The position numbers and the translations under genes were made by a program. The notes beneath the pieces were generated by a model that was not told the DNA's origin, searched no databases, and worked only from the letters and a program-made list of their open reading frames with translations. Below are positions 12,001-22,806 of a stretch of DNA of 64,000 nt, piece by piece. How positions within the stretch are numbered: position 1 is the stretch's first letter; each line of letters starts with the position of its first letter. This stretch comes from Jaapia argillacea MUCL 33604. Its lineage: Eukaryota; Basidiomycota; Agaricomycetes; Jaapiales; Jaapiaceae. The stretch is taken from NCBI GenBank assembly GCA_000697665.1, contig KL197715.1, positions 1,262,706-1,326,705 on the forward strand, read 5' to 3'.

Positions 12001-12376
12001 CTTGGTTGCTTCTTCTCTTGTTTCTTCTGCCATCGCCTGATCCTGTAATCGAATTCCTCCGCGTGTTTGATATAACGTTCGCGCCACGACTGCCAACTAT
12101 GTCTGGCAGACCAGGGCCATTTGCCCTCTGCCTGTCGCGTCCCGAGAGAATCGTAAGGGGACTGAAGTTCAGAACGATGGACGCGCTTACATTTTCGACT
12201 AAGGTTTTGTATAGGCTGTTCCCATTTCTATTAGGCTTCTCAGGGTTGTACTTTCCGATGTATTTCACTAGATAGCAGTCATCTTCGTCGGTGTACTCGT
12301 TTCGAGTTCTGGAATGAATCAGTAACGTGGAGTTCAGGTGAAAAAAAAGGAAAGTAACTCACTTTCGAGCCGACAT
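9041..12376 (-). CDS. RAP1: Rap1-like telomere protein with N-terminal Myb domain
   Basis: Four exons, 12376-12363, 12308-12191, 12131-11503 and 11447-9041, join in frame to about 1055 residues. Residues about 6-70 match the Rap1 Myb domain (Myb_DNA-bind_2): RNEYTDEDDCYLVKYIGKYN, then NSLYKTLVEN, and across a splice KWPWSARHSWQSWRERYIKH. A basic and acidic linker follows (KKRSRSEEE, then an Asp/Glu-rich run near residues 215-245), then a long disordered Ser/Pro-rich part. Near residues 810-860 lies a helical segment with DNHGFNADVV and TDKALWKMREAARDA, resembling the conserved C-terminal part of other basidiomycete Rap1 proteins as I remember them. The family binds telomeric chromatin, in fission yeast and animals through a TRF-type partner. 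The 14-nt first exon sets the start. No damage was seen. The neighbours are unrelated in function. Confidence 0.8.
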
Positions 12377-12709
12377 TCAACTGTTCGCATAGGCTCAAAA
12401 TTTGTAGTCGGCGGTGAAGTTAGGAAGCAGAATCACACCGGTTGCTTTCTGAACGAGACGGAGGGCAAGTCGCAAGTTTTTGGACTTCAATTTCGCGACG
12501 CGACTGTGGCGACGCGGAAAGGGAACTTCGCCGGACCGTACATATCGTGAGGGCGCTAAACTCTGCTGCACAGGAGTTTATCTCTGTGCTCAAAGTCGGC
12601 CCTCTCAGCTCCCTCAGCTTGCTGGCACCTCGCATTAGTGGACGGTATAGCGTGTCACGAACTTATCTCGCGGTTGAAGTATTCGGAGGCTCTATCAATC
12701 GTACACTGA
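12377..12709. promoter_or_regulatory. Divergent promoter between Rap1-like gene and F-box copy D
   Basis: About 330 bases lie between divergent starts. The right part is similar to the upstream region of F-box copy B (2590-2730), showing that promoter and gene were copied together. No specific binding site is claimed. Confidence 0.4.
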
Positions 12710-14342
12710 ATGAAAGGTGGAGGCGTGAATATCACGAAGTCGAGGGATTTTCAATGGGGGCTTTCTCGAGGCAAGGGTTTGCGGTTATTCAGTCGGGTGA
12801 GTCTTTATCGTCTATCTTCACAGCTAGCGCCCATTTTCTCATGTGTCGAACAACAGCCGAAAAGCGCTAATAGCGTGCCAGCGCCAACTGCACCAACCAA
12901 CATTCACATCCCTCCAGAGATCCTTGTAGAGATCTTCAGGCACCTACAACTCTCGGGCGAGGCGGCATCCCGTTCTCGAAGGTCTTTTTTTCATGGGTCA
13001 TGTTATGATCAACACGTCGCATCAACCCTTGGAGACCTGAGGTCTGCAATTTTGGTTTGCAGATCTTGGTATGCCAGCGGAGTAGAGTTTTATACAAGAA
13101 CCCTCGTGTCGCTTCTACTTGCAGCGCCCGTTCACTGGGGGGTGCTATCGCGACCAATCCTACTCTGGGCGCATTCATCCAGTCCATTGTCGTGAAGGAA
13201 TTGTTCCATCATTCTGACCCTCCTTGACCTCGCCGTTTCTTCCATCGCGGAAACACATCGCCCGACATTTACTGGGGTCAAATCATGAAAGCATGCCCGA
13301 ATCTCCATTTGATCAGCATAGCCTATGCGTTTAACGCTCCCCGCACATCCCCAGCGCCCCATCGCCTTTTCTCGCACCTACCAAACTTGTCTGGCCTGAA
13401 ACGGCTTTGTCTGAGTGGACCGTCCACACTCCATATTCTTAATTCCTCCCTAATACCTTATGGATCACTTCCACAACTCGAGGATCTCTACATCGATAGG
13501 ATTGTCATTGAGTGGAAGGCGCCGTACCTTTCGCCACCTTCCCTCCGAACATTCCACCTCTCCAACTCTCAATCTATCCATCGCACTTGGATGTTCCCGT
13601 CAAATTCACCGAACCTCCAAAATGTCATACTCGAGGACACATCGTCATTCTTCCGTGGTGGGAGTCACATCGAGGACCTGTATCAATTTACTCATACATT
13701 GACCTCCCTCTCCGCTCTCCGAGCCTGTATCGTGGTAACTCGTATCATATTCGACCCCTCCAAGTTCGAGAAACTGCAACATCTGACTTTGGATTTGCGA
13801 GCTCTCACTCGGGATCGGTTGGACTCGACACTCGTACCGACTCTACTATTTGATCAAATCCCACCCGCCTTGGTGACTTTGACGATTATGGTGCCCTTCT
13901 ACGAAGAATTAGATATAGCGACTTCAGAGTATTCGGAGGACCTTCAGAAGTCGATCTGTCAGACGTTGACACAGGCCTTGCGATCAGGTTCAATCCCTTA
14001 CTTGAAGATTATCTATATCGAAGGCTCCACGGCGATTTGGGGCTCAACGGAAGAAGAGTTCACAATCTTGCTCGAATCAAAAGGCATTAAAGCGACCTTT
14101 GTTTTGCAGGTGAGTTCTTTTGAACTCGAAATGAATTTTTGTTTGCTTACACGTTGCGAAGATGATGTGGCGTCGAGGGACGACCTTCCTGAGTTGCTTC
14201 CCTTCAGAGCCTCACATTTGCGATCTCGGGATTTCGGTGGAAACTTGATCACATTTGGGCAGCCTTGGGGTAAGTTCCGGTTAGACTACCTAGTTGTCTG
14301 GCGCCATACTCACAGATGTCCTGGCTCGCAGAACCGAGCTGA
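12710..14342 (+). pseudogene. F-box family gene, damaged (copy D)
   Basis: Partner of copy B at 940-2585 with the same four-exon plan: exon 1 (MKGGGVNITKSRDF) ending at a GTGAGT donor near 12797, a large exon 2, an exon 3 with SHLRSRDFGGN, and an 11-nt exon 4 ending EPS and stop at 14342. Exon 2 carries two lesions relative to copy B: a one-base loss near 13090 (inside GVEF-LYRNP) and an in-frame TGA at 13225 where B has CGG. Both lie between the F-box and the leucine-rich part, so only a short F-box fragment could be made unless there is unusual splicing. The remaining frame (KACPNLHLISIAYAF onward) is well kept, which points to recent inactivation or to assembly errors. Confidence 0.78.
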
Positions 14343-14354
14343 CGAGCCGTCTCT

Positions 14355-14700
14355 TTAGTTGAAGCCAGTGCTGTCAACAGTCACACCTCGTTGGTCTTTG
14401 GAAGGACCAAATCTTGAATCCCCTTGCCCCGTAGATTATCCTTCCATTGGCAAGATGAAAATCTTTTCACTCAGCTGAGTTGGTCGTCAACTACGTTCGG
14501 GCTCATCTTGGAGGTAGGGCAGAACTGTGTCCTTTCCTCGAATTAGACGCCGCTGTGGTCACTTGGAGTGGTCCTTGGCCGAGACTAGGGAGAAGGGTGG
14601 TGGTGGGGATGACGATGTTACTTCCGGACACTTTGATTCCCTGCATATGTTTACCCCTCCAGTAAGATGCAACGAACTACCGTCGCCTATCTGTTCGTTG
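14355..14700. repeat. Conserved F-box intergenic spacer, copy 2
   Basis: Spacer between copies D and E, clearly similar to the spacer at 543-919 (reverse complement) and to 18633-18985. The remainder, 14700-15013, resembles the promoter of the truncated gene at 1-231. Confidence 0.6.
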
Positions 14701-15013
14701 TTTCTTATGGCGGCATATGGCGGAAGTCATTCGCCGAGAATACAGTTCGCATGAGATGGTAAGCGCTGGACGTGAGAACTGTCACATTTGTTCATGGCCC
14801 ATGACCATGACAATAGCGGCAGTCATGCCCAGCATCTGTCCATTGCCACGAATCAGAGCGCCAAACTACGCTGTTCAGTGCTCAGCCCTGTTGTTGCCTA
14901 CTCAGCGTCGATTCAGACGAACGTAGGTGTCGTTCAACCATAAGAGCTTCAGCTAGCCAGCTTATCTCTCAATCGAAGGTCCAAATTCCTAGCATCGATC
15001 CTATGAGTGGAGA

Positions 15014-16633
15014 ATGTCGGGCGTTAACCGTCAATGGAACCTTCCTGTCGTCAACGGTTTGCCATCATTTCGTCGATTAAGTTCTTATCCTCATCCTCAT
15101 CCTCGTAGCTGCTCATGCTGGTGATGACGTGCAGCAACCTGCAGAAGATCTCGAAAGATCGCTCGCGATAGACGAATCAGCCAACGGTCACATCCCTTCA
15201 GATGTCCTCGCGGAGATCTTCAGGTACCTGCAACCGCCCGCAAGCTACCCCTATGGAGCATATGCTCCCCGCGAGCAGCCAGATCTCCGAGACCTCAAGT
15301 CTGCGGTTCTAGTGTGCAGAGCTTGGCGTGCGAGTGGCCTTGAGTTCCTATACAGGAATCCCTGTATCGCCTCCGCGCGCATCATTCGTTCACTCACGGA
15401 TACACTGATGGGCAATCCTGGACTGGCCACCCTCATCCGATCTATCATCATACCCGAATTCTCCCCTTCGCGTTCTGACCCTTTCGTCCATTCCGGAACA
15501 CTACCACCCGACAACAACCTCAGCAGCATTATGAATGCATGTATCCATCTCCATTCAGTCAGCATCTCGTACTCCAGTTCCGAACCATCCGCCCGGCGAC
15601 AACAATCTCATATCGTATTCAACCTCCCCAACCTGACTGGCATAAGGCGACTTTGTCTCAGCGGATACCCCTCAGGCACACTCCGTAGCCTCTCCTTCGG
15701 CCCTCACAGTTCCCTTCCACGGCTCGAAGAACTCTATATCGGACGCGTGCTCGATTGGTTGGCGCCGTACCCTTCTCTCCCCTCCCTTCATACACTCAGC
15801 CTCTTCAATTGCGAATTTCACCAAGGTTCACCAATCCCTCCAAATTTGACCAGTATTCAACATGTGGTACTCGCTCGTACATCAACACATGGTGATGGCC
15901 AGAACCAGTTCGATGCTCTCAACCGGCTCGCTCATACTTTAATCTCGCTCACCATTTCCGACTGGTGCACCATGAACACCCCAACCATATTTGATCCATC
16001 GAAATTCGAAAAACTGCAACATCTGACCTTGGATCTCTCCGCGTTCTTGCCGAACCCTTGGTCGACCGGACAACACCCGACTCTGGTTTTCAACCAACTC
16101 CCACCTGAGTTGGTAACTTTGACGATCCTAGTGCCCATCAATAACATCCTTGATGCAGATGCAAAGGCGGTACACCTCCAGGAGTCCATCCGTCGCACGT
16201 TGAGACATACATTACAATCGGGCACAGCTCCCATCCCTTTTTTGAAGAATATTTATATCGAGGGCTCGATATCAATTTGGGGCTCAACGAAAGAGAAGCT
16301 CACCAGTTGGGCTAAATTGAGAGGCATCAAAGCCACCTTTTATCTTGAAGGTACGCCTCTTCGTTACTCGAATTGACCATAGTTTGCCCACACATCGCAA
16401 AGACCTAGGATCTATACGGTCCCACATGGATTTCACTGGGATAGGGAGGTCTAGGAGCTCTCATCTACTATCACAGGATCATGGCATAACCTCAGTCTTG
16501 TTTGGGGAGGCTTGGCGTAAGTTAGTCGTATGATATAAACATCCAGTCAATACTGAAGGACATCCCACTCGCAGAACCAACTCGATCCGTTGTCACTTCC
16601 GCTGAAGCCAGCTCTGCCGATCATCACACCTGA
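15014..16633 (+). CDS. F-box family protein (copy E), exon 1 donor altered
   Basis: Closest relative of the truncated gene at 1-231. Exon 1 begins MSGVNRQWNLP at 15014. Exon 2 (from about 15133, starting QPAEDLE) has the F-box GHIPSDVLAEIFRYLQ, then AVLVCRAWRASGLEFLYRN, and runs on through leucine-rich segments to ATFYLEG. Exon 3 follows (DLGSIRSHMDF...FGEAW), then a last exon ending SADHHT and stop at 16633. Exons 2 to 4 are open. The exon 1 donor, GTGAGT in all other copies, reads TTAAGT here. Retaining the intron leads to a stop (TGG TGA), and exon 2 has no early ATG. Either another start or splice is used, or the gene is just losing function. That makes the 5' model uncertain. Confidence 0.65.
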
Positions 16634-17339
16634 ACATTGCTCTCTTTATTTTAAATGCTTTGATCCTGGGGGTATGTACACCACCTCTTATCCCTCCATG
16701 GGCAAGGTGGAGTTGCGTTGGAGTGGATCCTCCATAACTACAAGCGCTGATCATGAACCAGTTGTGACATTGGCCACGGCGCCTATATCTCATCTTCACT
16801 TTGTCACACTATCCCCGACTCCTCACGAAGTGAGGGAGGGTCTTTGGCACCACGAAACGAACATTTTCTCTATACCGACCAGTGCTCCGCGGGAAAAATG
16901 ACATCAATTTCGGCATCCAGAGCGCTCGAAGCATCATTTTGGATCGCTCTGGGTTCTGTGACTTCATATAGACTGCTCTAGAAGTAGAATAAATTTCAAA
17001 ATACACTTTCCGACTCCTCGCGAAGGGATGACAAATCAGTGAGGGAGGCTGTAAGTGTAACGCCGCACTCGCTATCGAGGAAAGTCGAAGACGTCGTTCA
17101 AACATTGTTCAACTCATTCAAGTGTATAATGTCGGTGACAAACGCCCCTGCCGCGCCGGAGTGGCTTGTCGGGCATTCATTACTAGTTTTTACTTCAGGC
17201 TTGTCGAGGTTGACGCTTGAAGCTTGAAGCCCTTGCTCCGAGCTGCATGAACTGAGCCATTGGCGTGAGAATTTGGCCTCGCTCAGTGCGCAGTCCTCAT
17301 TGCAGAATTTACTGTGCGGTGTTCGTGAACGAAACGAAT
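16634..17339. other. Intergenic region between F-box copies E and F
   Basis: No gene. It contains a short near-repeat CCGACTCCTC(A/G)CGAAG at about 16815 and 17009. Near 17245-17285 a stretch with CGTGAGAATTTGG matches the upstream region of F-box copies J (27109) and R (minus strand, near 54800). The 5' end of copy F therefore seems to be a patchwork of family sequences. Confidence 0.4.
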
Positions 17340-18628
17340 GGGCTATCGCAGACGCTTCACAGATCTTGATATATCAGCGGATTGGAGCTTTTATACAAGA
17401 ACCCTCGTATCGCTTCTCCTTGCAGTGCCAGTTCACCGAAGGGTACGACTGCGGCCAATCCTGCCTGGGTCATTCGTCCAGTTGTCGTGAAGCAATTGTT
17501 CCATCATCTGACCCCCCTCGACCTCACCGTTTTTTTCCATCATGGAAACACATCGCCCGACTTCGATTTGAGCCAAATCGTGAAAGTCCCGAATCTTCAT
17601 TCATAGCCTAAGCACTTAACGCTCCCCGCACATCCCCCAGTGCCCTACTGCCCTTTCTCGCACCTGCTAAACTTGTCTGGTATGAAACGGCTTTGTCTGA
17701 GTGGATAGTCCACACTCCATGTTCTTAACCCCTCCCCCATACCTTACGGATTGGTTCCACAACTCGAGGATCTCTACATCGATGGGATTGTCATTGAGTG
17801 GAAGGCGCCGTACCTTTCGCTACCTTCCCTTCGTACTTTCCACCTCTCCAACTCTCAATCGATCCACCACGCTTGGATGTTCCCGTCAAATTTGACAAAC
17901 CTCCAAAATGTCATACTCGAGGACACATCGTCATTCTTCCGTGGCGGGAGTCACATCGAGGACCTGTATCAATCTACTCATACATTGACCTCCCTCTCCA
18001 TTCTTCAAGCCTGTATCGTGATAACACCTACCATATTCGACCCCCAAGTTCGAGAAACTGCCACGTCTGACTTTGGATTTGCGAGGCTTCATTCCGAATC
18101 GGTTGGACTCGACAATCGCACCGACTCTACTATTTGATCAATTCCCACCCCACTTGGTGACTTTGACGATTATGGTGCCCTTCTATGAAGACTTTGATGT
18201 CGCGACTTCAGAGTATTCGGAGGACCTTCAGAAGTCGATCTATCAGTCGTTGACATAGGCCTCATGATCAGGTTCAACCCCTTCCTTGAAGAGTATCTAT
18301 ATCGAAGGTTCCACGGCGATTTGGGGCTCAACGGAAGAAGAGTTCACCATCTTGCTCGAATCCAAAGGCATTAAAGCAACCTTTGTTCTTGCAGGTGAGC
18401 TCCTTGGAACTCGAATTTTTATTTGTTTGCTTACACGTTGCGAAGATGATACGGCGTCTAAGGATGACCTCTTTGAACTGCGAATCTTTAGGTGTTCTCA
18501 TTTGCGATCTCGGAATTTCGGTGGAAGGTTGATCCCGTTCGAGCAGCTTTGGTGTAAGTTCCCGTCATACTACCTAATTTCCGGCGTTATGCTTGGCACA
18601 GGTGTCCCGGCCTATTGAACCGAACTGA
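17340..18628 (+). pseudogene. F-box family gene, dead and 5'-truncated (copy F)
   Basis: Related to copies B and D, but it lacks exon 1 and the F-box. Similarity starts at the CRSWYASG-equivalent region near 17345. The leucine-rich part is broken into several frames, for example RNPRIASPCSAS near 17400, LEDLYIDGIVIEWKAPY near 17765 and LVTLTIMVPFYEDFD near 18150. An in-frame stop TAG replaces CAG in the TLTQA-equivalent near 18256. The exon 4 acceptor has become TTG near 18617, while the following AACCGAACTGA is still recognisable. With no F-box and at least three disruptions it cannot make the family protein. Confidence 0.8.
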
Positions 18629-18632
18629 CGAG

Positions 18633-18985
18633 CTGTCTCTTCGGTCGAAGCCAGTGCTCGCAATAATTGCACCTCGTCTGTCTTTGGGATAACCAGTACT
18701 TGAATTCCTTGCCTCACCGACTGACCTTCCATTGGCAAGATGACAGTCATTCCACTCGGCTGAGTTGGTCATCAACTACGTTCGGTGCTCGTCTTGGAGG
18801 TGGGATAGAGCTGGTTTCTTTCGTCGAGTTAGACGCTGGTTGTGTTGAATAGGAGAGGTCCTCCACCCAAGGGATGTTGATGGCGATGATGGTGTTACTT
18901 TAGGACACTTGATTCCGTCCCTATGTTCACCCCCAAGTAAGACGCAACGAACACACCATCCGAGGCCGCTACCGTCCTGCATCCG
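18633..18985. repeat. Conserved F-box intergenic spacer, copy 3
   Basis: Follows copy F just as copies 1 and 2 follow B and D. It shares TCTTGGAGGT, the GTTACT block and TTCGTTGTTTCC with them. No second F-box gene follows here; the next gene is an unrelated F-box type at 19617. Confidence 0.6.
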
Positions 18986-19616
18986 TTCGTTGTTTCCTCT
19001 AGCTCGCGTAAATTAGTAGAATGAACTATCACGCTTGTCCAAGGATTCAATATTAAGGGTTTGAATTTGCAGCAAGTTACAGATTGATAGACAGGTTGAG
19101 AAAAAAGTTACACACAGTAAACATTGATACCCGAACGTTAGCGGTGTCATCGGAGTCCTCTCCAGGTGAAGCGGCCTCAGATTTGATGAGAACTGCTGCA
19201 TTCGGATCGCTTTGCTCACGGCTAACAACGGAACGTCAATTCTGTGCGTCTGATTAGGTTTTGCAACCTGACTATCGATTTGTAACTTGCTGTGACCTTT
19301 CCATTTTGACGTCCATCATCAACATACTTTTTCTTGTCTTCCCCTTTCTTATTCCGAGCCTAAGCGTCTATGAGCTCCAGACAACCTATTTAATCGACCC
19401 AGCATTGTCAGCTCCTCCTCGACACGAATCGCGAACACCTATTGTCAGCAGCCTCTTCGGCCGCTACAAGCTTCACGAATGGAATTAGCCTTCCAGCGGT
19501 GGTTGGCGAAGCGGTCACACGACTCGTCGTTACCACCCGACCATCGCAGATCGCCCAGTTCTGGCACTCAGATCTCAACCAAGCTACCCAGCACACTCAT
19601 ATGCACACCAACCAAC
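18986..19616. other. Upstream region of the F-box gene at 19617
   Basis: About 630 bases without a supported gene. It is AT-richer than its surroundings near 19080-19350, consistent with a promoter. Confidence 0.3.
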
Positions 19617-21295
19617 ATGGCTCTGCACACACCCGAACTCCTAGCTATCATATTCGCCTTTGCCGAAAACAAATGCCAAACTGCACTCTCTGCTCGCGTA
19701 TGCAAGTTGTGGTCTGAAATCGCGCTCAATTTTCTATGGAGGGACGTCGAGCAGCTGTCTCATTTGTTTGGTCTTCTTGCGCCTGTGAGGAATGGGAGTG
19801 CTGGATGTGTGAGTCTTGTCTCCGTCTATGATCAGAATTCTGAAGGAGGACTTTCTTTAATTGCCCATCCACACGGCAGATATTTGAGTCGATCCCAACT
19901 CTAAAATCTTGGATTCGCTTCGCCCACTACTCGCATCGCGTACGTAGTATAACCTACGACGGGACCGTGGAAGACATCTCGGGGACCACGTTCGAAGAAG
20001 TCGCAGGGACCAGAAACACATGGAAGATCCTCCCCAACCTCCGATTCATCAAATGGGTCTGTGCCCACCCAGAGTCCCTAGCGGCTCCCATCATGTTCAT
20101 GCACGAAGGAGTCGTCGAATTCACATTCACAATACCAGAATGTGATAGTCATCCAGACGGCATCTTCAAAACCATCGCTGAAAGGATGCCCTTCTTGGAA
20201 CATCTGGATTTCAGGAGCGAGGTACCAATCAGCGATTGCATCGACCTCCTCCTCGACTTGCTCCGCTCTTTGCTTTGCTTGAAAACGGTTTCACTCCCTG
20301 ACTGTTATATGACCTCCGAAGTAACAGAAGCGCTATCAAAACTCGTTCATCTGCATAAAGTTACCTTTGACATGCAAGAGTTGGACGGAGGAGATAAATA
20401 CGACGTGTCGGAATTTCAGCCGAACATATCAGGATCGGATTTCCCTGCTCTCAGGTCCCTATCGTTATCTGTTCCCCTGGATCATTTCCAGGCGTTTCTC
20501 AACTCTAGTTTCCGACCGGCGCTCTTGCAAGACCTGTACGTCCAAGAGATCACCTGGGCGTCCAAAACCACCATACACGATTTCCTGCACCTAGTATCAA
20601 TTCACTGTCCCGTCCTATCTCAACTCGAACTCTGCACTCGACTACCCAGCAAATTCTTCGAGACTTCGATGACGCCTACAGTCGAAACCATCTCCTTCGA
20701 AACTATCCAGCCTGTGTTGGCCTGTCCAAATTTGAAGACGTTTCGGATTACACATGATTATCCGCTGGATTTGACGGAAGAGGAGTTGGAAAAGGTGGCG
20801 AGAGCATTGGTGAAACTCGAGAGTGTTACTTTGAACCCTGAACCAAGGATCATTCCCGATAGTCCGCACCCCAGTCTGAACGCCGTTCTTGCGTTCCTTC
20901 GACATTGCCCCAACATCAAGAAGATATCGATGTATATCGATGCGACCACAATCCCCTCACCGCCCTTATTCTCCGACCCATCCCCCCATCCCAACCTCAA
21001 AACTCTATGGTTCGGCTTATCACCAATCTTCGATCCCGGCGCAGTGGCATCTTTCCTCGCGCCTTACTGTCCAACCACTTGCGAATTATCCACTTATGTG
21101 GAGTTCGCTGCGAGTTTGTTGAATATGGATGGGATGGATAGGAAGAAAAAGTGGGATGACGTGAAGAGGATGTTGGGTTGGTGCACAAAGTTTGTGCAGC
21201 TCGAGAGAATGAAGAGGTCCATTCTGGAGCTGGAGATCAGAAAGGTCAGATTGGACAGCGAGATAAGGGGGCTAGCGGAAGTAGTTCAAAAGTAG
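19617..21295 (+). CDS. F-box protein of a second type (535 residues)
   Basis: Two exons, 19617-19808 and 19880-21295, join in frame (RNGSAGC then IFESIPTLKSW). The F-box is at the start: LHTPELLAIIFAF, then LSARVCKLWSEIALNFLWRDVE, a common agaricomycete pattern. A long leucine-rich-like region follows, and the end is a charged coiled coil (about 30 residues around KRSILELEIRKVRLDSE). The ATG at 19617 lies directly before the F-box. An upstream in-frame ATG at 19479 would add 46 residues of poor quality. Probably an SCF substrate receptor. It is not closely related to the expanded family on either side and has a different intron layout. No damage was seen. Confidence 0.8.
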
Positions 21296-21560
21296 TTGAG
21301 GGAGCTGAAGGAATATGGAGCGTACGATGCAAAGGTGGTTTCAGTTCATACGTCGAGGTCGTATGTTATGAATGTGACGGGCTATTGGGGACATGTAGCG
21401 ATTTCAAAGGGAGCCGCCTCACCTTACTTCACACCACCTGATAATTATCTGATGTAATGCGTTATGATCGTCGAAGAGTACTTCGTCCAGATGATCATTT
21501 TCGTGAGTTCGAATTCGTCATCATCGAAGGGCGTCAGACAGCACATTGTAGTTTCTACCC

Positions 21561-22610
21561 TCAGGCTTCCGAGTCAGATTCTACCCACCACCCCTGACCG
21601 CCATCCAGCCGATCTTGCCAGACTGCCATCGCCTCTTTAAAGCTATATATCGAATCACATGCATACATTTTTGCTCTCGGCACTACCACCCGTCCTCCAT
21701 ATTTATTCACCAATAACTCATACTTCTCCAACTCCAGCAGCATAGGTCTTTCTATCTCTCTGTCCTCGCGGTAGCTGATTACCGGTGCGATGATGAGGCG
21801 ATTGAGGGGTGACGAACGATTGTGGAGTGGCTTGTGCGGTATGGGACTGGTCTTGGATTTGCCGCGATCGGTGGAAAGGGACGGCAAAGAGAGTGAAAGA
21901 CCCAAAGCGGCTGCCAATGTTGCGGTTTCGGCCTCAACTGTGTGATGTTCGGACCCTCTCAAGCACCTGCAGAATGACTCCAGAACTCGCACTCATGGGA
22001 AGGATTGATACGTGGTCATCTACATGGGGTCGAGTGAGAGGGTAGGAGATATGGAGGGAGAGCTCTCGGAGATTTGGAAGATCGACTTTGAGTTTGGGTA
22101 GAAATGCGCATTTTTCGACGAATATGGTCATAGTCTGCAGGGATGACTGGTGGCGCGGAGGACGTCGTTCATTGTTCTCGATATAAGTTGAAAGAGTATC
22201 CCCCAAATTCTACCGGTATCACGATCAACCATCTGTTGCCACTCCTCCGCGTCCAGCCCCAACCGAATTGTCCCGTTGAACGACCTCAGCATCAAATGCC
22301 TGATTCCGCGATCGGGACGAAGTGAGAGGAATCGGGCAAAGCTGCTCCAAGCAGCGATGCTTCAAGCAGCGATGCTCCATATATCAACGGGGAGGATCAG
22401 GGTGTCCATGAAGAACGGTATGCATAGCGCGTAAAACTCTTTGGAGACCAGGAGGAGGGAGGCTCATGGGATGGTCCCGAACCGTGGGATGTTCTCGTGA
22501 TCGTTGATGCACGTTGCCTTCCTTTGTTTCCCTCATCCGATCATACCTGATTGGGTGTAAGGAAATTTCAACGAGAATCGTACGGGGACATGGAGTGGAC
22601 ATCAAGACAA
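21561..22610 (-). pseudogene. Degraded F-box-like gene
   Basis: Read on the minus strand, pieces of an F-box/leucine-rich protein appear in order but in shifting frames: LLLVSKEFYALCIPFFMDTL near 22450, FARFLSLRPDRGIRHLMLRS near 22330, LPKLKVDLPNLRELSLHIS near 22090, and a C-terminal LLELEKYELLVNKYGGRVVV with KEAMAVWQDRLDGGQGWW ending at 21561. A 15-base tandem duplication (AGCATCGCTGCTTG twice, near 22345-22375) creates an in-frame TGA. Another stop falls near 22130 and a frame change near 21950. Introns could explain one of these, but not the stop inside the duplication. The related intact gene at 19617-21295 points the other way. Confidence 0.55.
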
Positions 22611-22806
22611 AGTGTGACTAGAGCTAACGAAACAAATCAAGGATTCCGAAATGTGCACCAGTGATGATTTGCGTACTATATCGGTGCTAGGCGAGAGTAT
22701 ATCTCTCCCAAGAAGATCCAAGAAATTCATCGCTTTTCAGGTTGCTCATCTCCTCGCACTACCACCTATCCTATCACTCTCCAAGTCCATCACCCCATCC
22801 GCGCTT

